Source of the DNA: Alphaproteobacteria bacterium | GTDB lineage: Bacteria > Pseudomonadota > Alphaproteobacteria > SHVW01 | Length of the DNA: 58,012 nt | Direction of reading: 5' to 3' | NCBI GenBank assembly: GCA_016869645.1 | Contig: VGDO01000011.1 | Location: forward strand, 1-58,012 | In this document: one piece after another, positions 1-9,582 of the stretch | Numbering within the stretch: the stretch's first letter is position 1 | Layout: every line of letters begins with the position of its first letter | Notes under the pieces: generated by a model | Database searches by the model: none | What the model was told of the DNA's origin: nothing | What the model saw: the letters and a program-made list of their open reading frames with translations, nothing else | Position numbers and translations under genes: made by a program

Positions 1-534
1 CCAGCTCCATGCCCGGTCACTCCGATCACCTGCAACGTATTGAATCTTATATCATAATTGGCCGCTTTCGTCACGAATTGGTGCGGCCATCTGGGAAATG
101 CGGGCTTAGGACCTGATTGTGGCATTGTTGTGAGTCTATGGCGGCTCGGTGAGAAGTTTGACCGGCCGGTTGACAGCCTCGGCGACAGGGGTCGGGAACC
201 AGAGGAGACTGTGGCGATAGCAAGCTTCTGGCGACGAGGTCTGCAAGGCGCCGGATCGACGAGCTTCGGAAGTCGTCCGCCCGGCAGCGGCGCCTGCCCC
301 AACGACCGACCGAATGACGCGTTTGGCGTCGACGCCGCGACGCCGGAACACCGCCCGCCGCGCCAGGCCGCTCCCCGCTTCCGTTCATACGAAATGCGGA
401 TACTACCCTTCGCTCTTTGTTAACCATTGCCGCTCTACCGTCGGCGTGACCTGCGGCCACCCGCTATCGGCGCCGATTCCTTCGGCCGCTGACCCGGGGT
501 GGTGCGCTCTTTTTCAATGGACTGCGAGGCGCTC
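1..534. other. No supported gene at the left edge
   Basis: Open frames exist on both strands here, but their translations are arginine- and proline-rich shadows with no recognisable domain. A short AT-rich patch near positions 40-60 could be promoter sequence. I see no repeat or RNA gene. Confidence 0.5.
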
Positions 535-1033
535 ATGTACGGGCTCATCAACAAGGCGGTACACGACCTCGTGACTTCGAAATTCGGCGAAGCCAAATGG
601 GCCGAGATCTGCCAAAAGGCCGGCGTCAGCGACCCGAATTTCATCACCATGGTGAAGTATCCGGACGACGTGACTTATCGTCTGGTCGGGGCTGCGAGCG
701 AGCTGCTCAACGTGCCGGCCGCCGACATCCTCGAGGCCTTTGGCGAGCACTGGACGGTCTATTCGGCCACCGCCGGCTTTGGTCATCTGCTCGACTTCGC
801 CGGCGACAACCTCGTCGACTTCCTGAGCAACCTGGACAGCATGCACACCCGTGTCGCGCTGACCTTCCCGGAGCTCGATCCGCCGTCGTTCCGCGTGACC
901 GACGTCACGGCGGACAGCCTCCGGCTTCACTACTATTCCAAGCGCCCGGGCCTGACGCCCGTCGCCATGGGGATGGTCAAGGGGCTGGGCAAGCGGTTCA
1001 AGACGCCGCTCAAGATCCGGCTCGACCGCGGGC

Positions 1034-2314
<1,281 letters not shown>

Positions 2315-2348
2315 CGCCGGGAGCCGACCGGGTGCTCGCGGGCCGCCC

Positions 2349-2759
2349 TCAGGTGTGAAACTTGAGGCCGTCGACGATCTTGTCGACCGTCTTGCGCGCT
2401 GCGCGCAGCGCGATACCGGCGAGCTTGAAATCGGCGCGCCGCACCGATTTCAGCGCGGCACGATTGGCCGCATCGTGCGTGGTGGCGAACATCTCGTCGG
2501 TATAGATGGCCGGCTCGACGCCGCGCGCCAGCGCCCGGTCGAGCGCACGGGCGAGCTGCGCGCCGTCGGCGGCATAGACCAGCATGGGCTGGACGCAGAG
2601 GCGGAGATAGCGCGCGCCGTCGGCATCCGCGTAGGGTTCGCCGACGAGCTCGGTGCCCGCACCGGCAATGCCGGAGGCGGGAAACGCCGCAACGTCGATT
2701 TTCTCCCACTGCCCCAGATCCTGGCGGATGACGAAGGCGATCTTGGTTTCGAACTGCAT
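2349..2759 (-). CDS. DUF2000 family protein
   Basis: The 136-residue protein opens with FETKIAFVIRQDLGQWEK and contains EMFATTHDAANRAA and RAARKTVDKIVDG, which are characteristic of DUF2000. The fold is related to peptidyl-tRNA hydrolase 2, but no enzymatic role is established. It is transcribed from the minus strand, towards the kinase gene. Upstream lies the leader region of the DAHP synthase, so the two transcripts diverge. Length is normal and nothing is missing. Confidence 0.85.
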   Translation of the reverse strand: MQFETKIAFVIRQDLGQWEKIDVAAFPASGIAGAGTELVGEPYADADGARYLRLCVQPMLVYAADGAQLARALDRALARGVEPAIYTDEMFATTHDAANRAALKSVRRADFKLAGIALRAARKTVDKIVDGLKFHT

Positions 2760-2885
2760 GAACCCCTCTCGATGGCCCGGCCGAGCCTAGCCGTCGGTCG
2801 AGGGCGCGTCCAAGCACGCATTGCAGCGAGCGCGGTGGGCACAACGGGCTTGCTTTTGTCGCCGACGCGTGATTTCTATGCCTCC

Positions 2886-2963
2886 ATGTGCACGATGCCG
2901 CAGCGGCCGACCGTCAAGGAGACGGGCCGATTTTATGACCGCTGGTACATACCGGCGGCATAG
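2886..2963 (+). CDS. Candidate aromatic leader peptide upstream of DAHP synthase
   Basis: A 25-codon frame whose last ten residues include Phe16-Tyr17-Asp-Arg-Trp20-Tyr21, four aromatic residues in six codons, then Ile-Pro-Ala-Ala and a TAG stop. The gene about 120 bp downstream encodes the first enzyme of aromatic amino-acid synthesis. The Trp and Tyr codons fall inside the first arm of a hairpin, and a terminator-like hairpin starts 27 nt after the stop. This is the classical design of a ribosome-mediated attenuator. The Shine-Dalgarno sequence is weak and the start is inferred; an internal ATG lies at codon 4. Confidence 0.7.
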   Translation: MCTMPQRPTVKETGRFYDRWYIPAA

Positions 2964-3014
2964 GGATCGCGCACGCGCGTAGATGAACCGAAGCCGCCTC
3001 CCAGGCGGCTTTCG
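2939..3014 (+). promoter_or_regulatory. Predicted aromatic amino-acid attenuator (segments 1-4)
   Basis: Segment 1 (2939-2946, ccgctggt, over the Trp codon) can pair with segment 2 (2951-2958, accggcgg) across a 4-nt loop with one G-U pair. Segment 2 (ggcggc, 2954-2959) can instead pair perfectly with segment 3 (gccgcc, 2993-2998), forming an antiterminator. Segments 3 and 4 (aagccgcc 2991-2998, ggcggctt 3004-3011) form an 8-bp terminator-like stem followed by a modest T-rich stretch. A ribosome stalled on Phe, Tyr or Trp codons would mask segment 1 and favour read-through. The pairings are read directly from sequence; function is inferred. Confidence 0.72.
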
Positions 3015-3020
3015 TGTTTC
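2991..3020 (+). terminator. Terminator-like stem-loop before the DAHP synthase
   Basis: An 8-bp perfect stem (2991-2998 with 3004-3011) and a 5-nt loop, followed by tcgtgtttcc. The T-tract is interrupted, so intrinsic termination might be moderate. It serves as the 3:4 hairpin of the attenuator described above. Confidence 0.6.
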
Positions 3021-3082
3021 CAGCAGGTTCGACCGAAATTCCGCCCAGGGTCCGCGGCCTCCCGAACGAGGAGGTCAGTGAC

Positions 3083-4481
3083 ATGGTCGAAGCCAAACAA
3101 TCATCGGACTGGTCGCCCCAGAGCTGGCGGTCGAAGCCGATCCATCAGATCCCCGATTATCCCGATGCGGCCGCACTCACCGCGGCAGAGGCCGAGCTTA
3201 GACGATGTCCGCCACTCGTCTTTGCGGGCGAGGTGCGTAGCCTGAAGGCCGCGCTCGCGCGGGCCGCGCACGGTGAGGCGTTCCTGCTCCAGGGCGGCGA
3301 CTGCGCGGAATCCTTCGCCGAGTTCCATCCCGACACCATCCGGGACACGTTCAAGGTGCTGCTGCAGATGGCGGTCGTGCTCACCTTCGGCGGTGCGTGC
3401 TCGATCGTTAAAGTCGGGCGCATGGCGGGTCAATTCGCCAAGCCGCGCTCGTCGCCGGTCGAGACGGCCGGCGGCGTCGAGCTACCGCGGCGACATCGTC
3501 AACGACATCGCCTTCGATGCGGCGGCGCGCGTGCCGGAGCCCGGCCGCATGGGGCGTGCCTACAGCCAGTCGGCCGCCACCCTCAACCTGTTGCGTGCAT
3601 TCGCCCAGGGCGGCTTCGCCGATCTGCATCGGGTGCACCAGTGGAATCTGCAGTTCGTCGCCCAGTCGCCGCAAGGCACGCGATACGAGGAGCTGGCCCA
3701 GCGGATCGACGAGACGCTCGCATTCATGGCGGCCTGCGGCCTGACCTCGGAAACGGTGCCTTTGTTGCGCCAGACCGATTTCTACACCAGTCATGATGGG
3801 TTGCTGTTGCCCTATGAGGAGGCTTTGACCCGCGTCGATAGCCTGACCGGAAACTGGTACGACTGCTCGGCCCACATGATCTGGATCGGCGACCGCACAC
3901 GCCAGCTGGACGGCGCGCATGTCGAGTTCGCTCGCGGCATCGGCAACCCGATCGGCGTGAAGGTCGGGCCGGGCATGACCCCGGACGAGCTGATGCGGCT
4001 CATCGACGTGCTCGATCCGAAGAACGAGCCCGGCCGGCTCACGCTGATCGCGCGCATGGGTGCCGACAAGGTCGGAGCAGCGCTTCCGGCGCTCGCACGG
4101 CGGACCAAGCGCGAGGGCCGCGCCGTGCTGTGGTCGTGCGATCCCATGCACGGCAACACGGTCAAATCGTCCAACGGCTACAAGACGCGACCCTTCGATC
4201 GCATTCTTGCCGAGCTCAGGCGGTTCTTTGCGGTGCTGCAATCTGAGGCGGGCTGGGCCGGCGGCATCCACATCGAGATGACCGGCAAGGACGTCACCGA
4301 ATGCGTCGGCGGCGCCCAGCAGATCGGCGAGGCCCGCCTCGGTGAGCGCTACCACACGCATTGTGATCCGCGGCTCAACGGCTCGCAGGCGCTCGAGCTC
4401 GCCTTCAGGGTGGCCGACGAGCTGAAGGCGGCGCGCGGAACGGGTGTGTCGGGACGGCGGCTGGCGGAGGTGGCGGACTAG
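3083..4481 (+). pseudogene. Class II DAHP synthase, frameshifted
   Basis: This gene encodes 3-deoxy-D-arabino-heptulosonate-7-phosphate synthase, the first shikimate-pathway step (PEP + erythrose-4-phosphate). The ATG at 3083 follows GAGGAGG (3068-3074). The first frame carries [20 protein letters not shown], the metal-Cys motif [11 protein letters not shown] and [16 protein letters not shown]. At 3476-3485 the reading continues only in another frame, with [35 protein letters not shown] and the normal C-terminus ending at 4481. Homologues have about three extra residues at this point. The sequence gtcg|agctac looks like loss of 8 nt between two AGCT repeats. Everything else is intact, so the break is recent or an assembly error. 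Its 3' end overlaps the convergent FNR gene by 4 bp. Confidence 0.88.
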
Positions 4482-5773
4482 GAGCTGAGCACGGCCAGCA
4501 TGTCGTCCACCCGCACGAACTTCTCGCGCGGATGGCCAGGGGCGGCGCGCGCCACTTCGGCGGCATTGATGCGCTGCCAGTCCGCGAACGACACGACGCG
4601 AACTCGCCGCTCGGCGAGCAGCCGGTCGAGCGCCGCGCCGCCGGGCTTGCCCGCAGGACCGATGGCGCCGCGCTCGGCCAGCAGCCGATCAACGACCGCC
4701 ATGGCATCAGCACGGTTGGTCGGGATCGTGCCCGAGGGTCCGCGCTTCGCCCAGCCGACCGCGTAGAGTCCGGCGTCGATGCGGCCATCGGTGTTGGCGA
4801 TCACGCCGGTCGCGTCGCTGAACGGCAGACCCGTCAGCGGGCGGCAGCGATAGCCGATGGCGGTGATCACGGTCGACACGGGCAGTTCCACGACCTCGCG
4901 CCCGCCACCGGCCATCTCCGGTTCGAGGCGTATCGCCTCGACGCGCTCCGTGCCGAGGATGGCGATCGGACGGGCATGGAAGCGGAACGCGATGCTGACC
5001 GGCTTGTCGGCCGGCGCGGCAGCGAAGCCGCGGAGAATGTCGAGGTTCTTGCGCGCGAATTTCGGCGCTCCGGCTGGAAGCGCATCGGATTTTGCCGGGA
5101 GATCCGCGGCATCGACCCGAGGATGCGCGCGCGCGAGCGTGCCGAGTTCGGCGAGCTCGGCCGAGGTGAAGCGGGCCTCGGCCGGTCCGCGCCGGCCGAT
5201 CAGGTGCACGAGCCTGAGCGGGGCCGCCGCGATGGCCTGAGCGGCGTGACACGGCAGGTCGCCGGCCGCCATTTCCGCCGGCGTCTTGGCGAGCACGCGC
5301 GCGACGTCGATCGCGACATTGCCATGGCCGATGACGGCGACGTGGGGACCGTCGAGCAGCGGCGCGAGCGCGGAATGGTCGGGATGGCCGTTGTACCAGC
5401 CGACGAAGGCGCCGGAGCCGTAGACGCCGGGCAGATCCTCGCCCGGAATGCCGAGGCGGCGATCGATGGGTGCGCCGATGGCGATGACGACCGCGTCGTA
5501 CAACTCTCGCAGCTCCTCGAGCGTGACGTCGCGCCCGAGCTCGACATGGCCCAAGAACCGCACGCGCGCGCCATTCATGAGGATGCGCTCGAACTGGCGC
5601 GTGATCGCCTTGGTGCCCTGGTGGTCCGGGGCGACGCCGTCGCGCGCGAGTCCGTAGGGGCTCGGCAGGCGCTCGATCAGGTCCACGCGAACCGCGGGCT
5701 GGCCGCGGAGCAGGGCATCGATCGCGAAGAAGCCGGCGGGCCCCGCGCCGACGACCGCGACGCTGACGCTCAC
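4478..5773 (-). CDS. fprA: Ferredoxin/flavodoxin-NADP+ reductase, adrenodoxin-reductase type (FprA-like)
   Basis: An FAD enzyme of 431 residues passing electrons between NADPH and a small carrier. It shows the FAD dinucleotide motif [25 protein letters not shown], the NADP motif [28 protein letters not shown], and the C-terminal [18 protein letters not shown]. The start is GTG at 5773, whose GTGA overlaps the stop of the upstream paaX gene by 4 nt, so the two are coupled. In this setting it is the likely reductase for the PaaA-like diiron oxygenase, perhaps through the flavodoxin at 18047, replacing the PaaE reductase of canonical phenylacetate clusters. That assignment is inference. Confidence 0.9.
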   Translation of the reverse strand: MSVSVAVVGAGPAGFFAIDALLRGQPAVRVDLIERLPSPYGLARDGVAPDHQGTKAITRQFERILMNGARVRFLGHVELGRDVTLEELRELYDAVVIAIGAPIDRRLGIPGEDLPGVYGSGAFVGWYNGHPDHSALAPLLDGPHVAVIGHGNVAIDVARVLAKTPAEMAAGDLPCHAAQAIAAAPLRLVHLIGRRGPAEARFTSAELAELGTLARAHPRVDAADLPAKSDALPAGAPKFARKNLDILRGFAAAPADKPVSIAFRFHARPIAILGTERVEAIRLEPEMAGGGREVVELPVSTVITAIGYRCRPLTGLPFSDATGVIANTDGRIDAGLYAVGWAKRGPSGTIPTNRADAMAVVDRLLAERGAIGPAGKPGGAALDRLLAERRVRVVSFADWQRINAAEVARAAPGHPREKFVRVDDMLAVLSS

Positions 5774-6723
5774 GATGCCGCGGCCGCCGGCCCCTCCTGC
5801 TCGAGGCCACCGAAGCGTTGATAGAAGTAGGGTGCCGCCTCGGGCAGCGGGCCTTCGGCCGTCTCCAGGCGCTGCATCAGATGACGTTCGGCCGGCTCGT
5901 AGGTGAGGCGGTAGAGATTGCGGCACAAGGCCCGCGCCGCTGTTCCCGCCCACTCTGCTGGCAGCAGCTCATGGGGCAGTTGAGGATCGCGCAGCAGCAC
6001 GCGCCGGTATTCGTGGATGAGCAGCACGCGGATGATGAAGCAGGTCTCGGGATCGCGCGCGCCGCCCGCTTCGAGCGCCTTCCAGACCGGGCGGAAATGG
6101 CCAAGGAAACCGCGATAGGCCTGGGCCAGTCCCTCGAGATCCCAGCAGGAGCTGACGAATGTCGCGAGCGGCGGCACCGGGCCCAACCGTTCCGCCCTGC
6201 CGATGACGACGATTGCCCGGTCTGCCATGCCGGCATCCTGCAGAACATGACGAAGAGCTTCGCGGTCGGATGCGGGATGGGCGAGCACCGTCGCGGACAC
6301 CTGACCGAAGCCCTGCCACAACAGCTCGCGGCGCAGCCGATCGCGCTCGGCCGTCTCACCGTCGCCGATGCCGATGACGACGAACGTCCACTGCCCGTCC
6401 CATGGCCCGCGCGGCACGGCGTAGATACGGCGGTGCGCGTCCTCGAAGCGGCGTCGTCCGGCCTCGGTCAGGCTGTAGTAGCTGCGCCGTCCGATCGGGC
6501 GCGAGGCCAGCCAGTCCTGGCGCGTCAGGCGCTGCACGGCGGTGCGCACCAGCCGCTCGTTCACGCCGAACGGCTCGAGCAGGCTGATCAGGCTGCCGAG
6601 CCAGACCACGCCGCCATGGGGCGCGACCGCGTCGCCGAACACCGTGACGATCAGCGACTTGGCGCGCAAGTTCGTCTGACGGCGCAACCCGTCGATCGCG
6701 GTTTGCAGGCGGCGCGGCGGCAT
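5770..6723 (-). CDS. paaX: PaaX family transcriptional repressor
   Basis: A 317-residue regulator. The N-terminal winged helix spans RAKSLIVTVFGDAVAPHGG to VRTAVQRLTRQDWLASRPIGRRSYY. The middle PaaX domain includes WTFVVIG and WDLEGLAQAYRGF, and the C-terminal PaaX-C part includes LIHEYRRVLLRDPQLP. In known systems PaaX binds DNA and is released by phenylacetyl-CoA. I chose the ATG giving MPPRRLQTAIDGL; a longer open frame reaches 6870 but lies in the divergent promoter. It overlaps fprA by 4 bp and is divergent from the PaaA-like gene at 6928, so it probably controls both directions. The true inducer may be another aryl-CoA. Confidence 0.92.
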   Translation of the reverse strand: MPPRRLQTAIDGLRRQTNLRAKSLIVTVFGDAVAPHGGVVWLGSLISLLEPFGVNERLVRTAVQRLTRQDWLASRPIGRRSYYSLTEAGRRRFEDAHRRIYAVPRGPWDGQWTFVVIGIGDGETAERDRLRRELLWQGFGQVSATVLAHPASDREALRHVLQDAGMADRAIVVIGRAERLGPVPPLATFVSSCWDLEGLAQAYRGFLGHFRPVWKALEAGGARDPETCFIIRVLLIHEYRRVLLRDPQLPHELLPAEWAGTAARALCRNLYRLTYEPAERHLMQRLETAEGPLPEAAPYFYQRFGGLEQEGPAAAAS

Positions 6724-6852
6724 GGGCGAAACTGGCACTCTCCGAGCGGAAAACCGGACGACGTTGTAGCAGATCATATCACATGGCCGCCCAAACGCCG
6801 GGCTCGCGCCGGTATTTATCGGTTGAACCCCCTCGGGTTGACGCCCCATAAG

Positions 6853-6887
6853 TGATACAGTACGATTCAATATATCATCGATACTGT
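6853..6887. promoter_or_regulatory. Candidate PaaX operator in the paaX/paaA-like divergent promoter
   Basis: An imperfect dyad: acagtacgat (6857-6866) faces atcg-a-tactgt (6877-6887), ten paired bases with one bulged A and a 10-nt AT-rich spacer. A TGATAC hexamer sits at 6853-6858. It lies in a 204-bp divergent intergenic region between a PaaX repressor and a catabolic gene, where such an operator is expected. Binding by PaaX is inferred. Confidence 0.55.
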
Positions 6888-6927
6888 CTCATTTTGACGG
6901 CGGGGCGCTGGCATCGAGAGGTGAGCC

Positions 6928-7749
6928 ATGAAGACCTACGACAAGGGCGACGCGCTGCCGGACGACTACAAGAAGCTGCTGCTCAATCTGATGAGCTTCC
7001 AGGCCGATTCGGAATATGGCGGCGGCCAGCGCGTGGCCGAAAACATGCAGTACGCGCCGCGTCCCGAAGAGGCCTATCGTCTGTCCAAGAAGGTCATGGA
7101 GGAGTTCGGCCACGCCTACTACGTCTGGAACCTGATGGCCGAGCTCGGCGTCGACGTGAATGTCCGGCTGCGCGAACTGATTGCGCATCCCGAGAATCCC
7201 GATCCCAAGGTCGTCAACCTGATCAACGGGTTTCGGCGCGAGAACTGGGCGCCCAATTTCGACTCCTGGCAGGATGTGGCGCTGTTCTCGACGGTGGTGA
7301 CGCCGGCCGCGGTCGCCTTCCTCGGGCAGTACCAGAACTGCAGCTACCTGCCCTGGGCGCGCGTCAATGTGCGCATCCACAAGGAGGAGCACGGCCATCT
7401 CGCCTTCGGCGTGTGGGCGTCGAAGCGTTGCATCGAGTTTGGCGGCGAAGCGATGCGCGCGGACATGCAGGCGCGCGTTCCGAAGTTCATGCGCATCGGC
7501 CTCGGCTTTTACGGCCGGCCCTCGGCCGGCGCGGCCAAGTCGCAGATGTTCGACAAGTACTACGAGTACGGCCTCAAGGTGAAGAAGCCGGAAGAGCTCC
7601 AGGCCGAGTACCTCGAGATCGTCGAGGCGCGACTCAAGGAAGTCGGGCTGGAGATGCCGCGTGACATCGAACCCGACTACGACATGCGTGTCGGCTACGA
7701 AGCGGGTGACGAGGTGTCCAGCCCGGCAATCAAGCCCGCGGCCGCTTAG
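6928..7749 (+). CDS. PaaA-like diiron protein (phenylacetic acid catabolic family)
   Basis: A ferritin-like diiron protein of 273 residues, shorter than typical PaaA (about 310-330). Known relatives epoxidise aromatic acyl-CoA thioesters. Carboxylate and His ligands are visible: Glu in ADSEYGG, ExxH in MEEFGHAYY 30 residues later, and ExxH in HKEEHGHLAFG. The NCSYLPWAR segment matches the CSY region of PaaA. Counting back 29 residues from the last ligand Glu, where E. coli PaaA is reported to have Asp126, this protein has Thr. A ribosome site (gaggtgag) precedes the ATG. It leads an operon with a small gene and a LivJHMGF importer, and a paralogue is encoded at 17207. Substrate and activity are unknown. 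Confidence 0.85.
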   Translation: MKTYDKGDALPDDYKKLLLNLMSFQADSEYGGGQRVAENMQYAPRPEEAYRLSKKVMEEFGHAYYVWNLMAELGVDVNVRLRELIAHPENPDPKVVNLINGFRRENWAPNFDSWQDVALFSTVVTPAAVAFLGQYQNCSYLPWARVNVRIHKEEHGHLAFGVWASKRCIEFGGEAMRADMQARVPKFMRIGLGFYGRPSAGAAKSQMFDKYYEYGLKVKKPEELQAEYLEIVEARLKEVGLEMPRDIEPDYDMRVGYEAGDEVSSPAIKPAAA

Positions 7750-7775
7750 CCGGCCGAGCCTCGGTCGACCGCGCC

Positions 7776-8186
7776 ATGGCCGCGCGCTTTCCCGATCCTC
7801 TGGTCGAGCAGCGGCATGCCGTGCTGGCGCGCTACGGCGCCGAGCCTGCGACGCTGCCGGCGGGCGAGGCGGACGAAGCCCGCTGGACCGAGCTCTGGCG
7901 TCTGCTCAAGCCCGATTTCGCCACCGCCGACCGCACGCAGGTGCCGGACTTCGCCTCGCTCGCCCCTGCGGCGCGCGAGGCCGCACGCGCCTACATCGGG
8001 TGCCGGATCGAGGCCGACCGCTTGCTCGCCCGGTGCAAAGAGGCTCATAGTAGGCTCGCCCGCGACGGGATTGCGACCGACGCCGTCGAGCACTATGCGA
8101 CGGTGCGGGACGCCTACGAGGACGGCGTGATGGCGTTCGGCGCGGCACGGGAGCGGCTCGACACGCTGCTGCCCAAGACGAAGTGA
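7776..8186 (+). CDS. Small conserved-looking hypothetical protein
   Basis: A 136-residue soluble, helical-looking protein (ARFPDPLVEQRHAVLARYG to ARERLDTLLPKTK) with no domain I recognise. It begins 26 bp after the PaaA-like gene and ends 46 bp before the importer's binding protein, so it sits inside the same operon. No catalytic motif or membrane segment is visible. By position it could be an accessory to the oxygenase, in the place PaaB or PaaD would occupy, but the sequence does not resemble either. The coding frame has strong third-position GC, as its neighbours do. Confidence 0.65.
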   Translation: MAARFPDPLVEQRHAVLARYGAEPATLPAGEADEARWTELWRLLKPDFATADRTQVPDFASLAPAAREAARAYIGCRIEADRLLARCKEAHSRLARDGIATDAVEHYATVRDAYEDGVMAFGAARERLDTLLPKTK

Positions 8187-8232
8187 TCGGCGCCGCGTGA
8201 CGGCGCCGGCGACAAGAGACGGGAGGCGTTTC

Positions 8233-9390
8233 ATGGCAAAATTCACGCTTCGAACGACGGCATTCGCACTGGCTGTTATGGCCCTCGGTATCTCCGATGC
8301 GGCGGCCCAAGGCCAGCCGCCGATCAAGATCGGCTCGTTTCTCGCCGTGACCGGCCCGGCGTCGTTTCTCGGCGATCCAGAGGCGAAGACCTTGCGGCTG
8401 TTCGTTGACGAGGTGAATGCGCGCGGCGGCGTGCTCAACCGCAAGATCGAAGTCGTCATCTACGACACGGCGGGCGATGCCAAGCAGGCCGCGACCTTCG
8501 CCAAGCGCCTGATCGAGGAGGACAAGGTCGACGTCCTCGTCGCCGGCACGACAACCGGCGAGACCATGGCGGTGGTGCCGCTCGTCGAGCAGGCGAACAT
8601 TCCTTTCATCTCGCTGGCCGGCGCGGCCGTCATCGTCGAGCCGGTCAAGAAGTGGGTGTTCAAGACGCCGCACACCGACCGCATGGCCGTCGAGAAGGTC
8701 TATACCGAGCTCAAGGCCAAGGGCATGTCGAAGGTGGCGATCATCGGCGGCAGCGGCGGCTTCGACCAATCGTGCCGCGCCCAGGCCAAGGATCTGGCCA
8801 AGAGCTACGGCATCGACCTCGTCGCCGACGAGACCTACGGTCCACAGGACACGGACATGACGCCGCAGCTCACGAAAATCAAGAACACTGCCGGCGTGCA
8901 GGCGGTGTTCGGCTGCGGCTTCGGTGCGGCAACCTCGATCACCGCCAAGAACTACAAGCAACTCGGCATGACCCAGGCCTTCTATTTCAATCACGGCGTC
9001 GGCTCGCAGCAGTTCATCGACGGCGCGGGCGGCGCGGCCGAGGGCATGCGCCTGCCGGCGGCGGCACTCCTGGTCGCCGAGCAGCTCAAGTCCGACGATC
9101 CGCAGCGCGCGGTCGGCCTCGCCTATACCCAGGCCTATCGCGCCAAGTACAACGAGCCGATCTCGACCTTCGGCGGCCACGCCTATGACGGCTTCTTCCT
9201 GGCGATCGATGCGATCAAGCGCGCCGGCAGTACCGACAAGGCCAAGGTGCGCGACGCGCTCGAGCAGACCAAGAACTTCATCGGCGTCGACGGCATCTTC
9301 AACATGTCGCCGACCGACCACATGGGCCTCGATCTCAAGTCCTTCAAAATGGTCGAGGTCAAAGGCGGCAAGTTCGTGCTCGCGGAGTAG
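8233..9390 (+). CDS. livJ: Branched-chain amino-acid-type ABC transporter substrate-binding protein
   Basis: A periplasmic binding protein of 385 residues. An N-terminal signal peptide (basic start, hydrophobic FALAVMALGI, cleavage after DAAAQ) is followed by the Peripla_BP_6 start IKIGSFLAVTGPASFLGDPE. The ATG at 8233 follows GGGAGG (8221-8226). In aromatic catabolic islands such proteins often bind aromatic acids rather than amino acids, and the neighbours suggest an aryl-carboxylate ligand here; that is inference. The permease and ATPase genes follow after a 190-bp gap holding a palindromic repeat. Confidence 0.92.
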   Translation: MAKFTLRTTAFALAVMALGISDAAAQGQPPIKIGSFLAVTGPASFLGDPEAKTLRLFVDEVNARGGVLNRKIEVVIYDTAGDAKQAATFAKRLIEEDKVDVLVAGTTTGETMAVVPLVEQANIPFISLAGAAVIVEPVKKWVFKTPHTDRMAVEKVYTELKAKGMSKVAIIGGSGGFDQSCRAQAKDLAKSYGIDLVADETYGPQDTDMTPQLTKIKNTAGVQAVFGCGFGAATSITAKNYKQLGMTQAFYFNHGVGSQQFIDGAGGAAEGMRLPAAALLVAEQLKSDDPQRAVGLAYTQAYRAKYNEPISTFGGHAYDGFFLAIDAIKRAGSTDKAKVRDALEQTKNFIGVDGIFNMSPTDHMGLDLKSFKMVEVKGGKFVLAE

Positions 9391-9417
9391 CGAAAGCGCG
9401 GTGATCGGCATCGACAA

Positions 9418-9530
9418 CCCCTCACCCTCCCGCAGCTTCGCTGCGGGGCCCTCCCTCTCCCCCGTCGGGGGCGAGGGTGTTCGCAGGGCCCTCCCTCGCC
9501 CCCGACGGGGCAGAGGGTGGGGGTGAGGAG
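9418..9530. repeat. Extragenic palindromic repeat between livJ and livH
   Basis: A 113-bp element with nested symmetry. The ends, cccctcaccctcc and gagggtgggggtgagg, are inverted. A hairpin cccgcagc-ttc-gctgcggg lies at 9429-9447. The two central blocks (about 9448-9480 and 9488-9520) are near-complementary, sharing the cgtcgggggcgaggg core. Such CCCTC-rich palindromes recur between genes in alphaproteobacterial genomes. Lying inside the liv operon, it could lower downstream expression or stabilise the livJ mRNA end. Confidence 0.75.
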
Positions 9531-9582
9531 CCGGTTGAGCCAGGCGCCGGCGATCACCTAGCTCGCGCACCGCCTCTCGCGC

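Noticed and set aside
3014..3082. Longer N-terminus for the DAHP synthase
   Set aside because: GAGGAGG and the normal family start point to the ATG at 3083. The upstream frame covers the attenuator.
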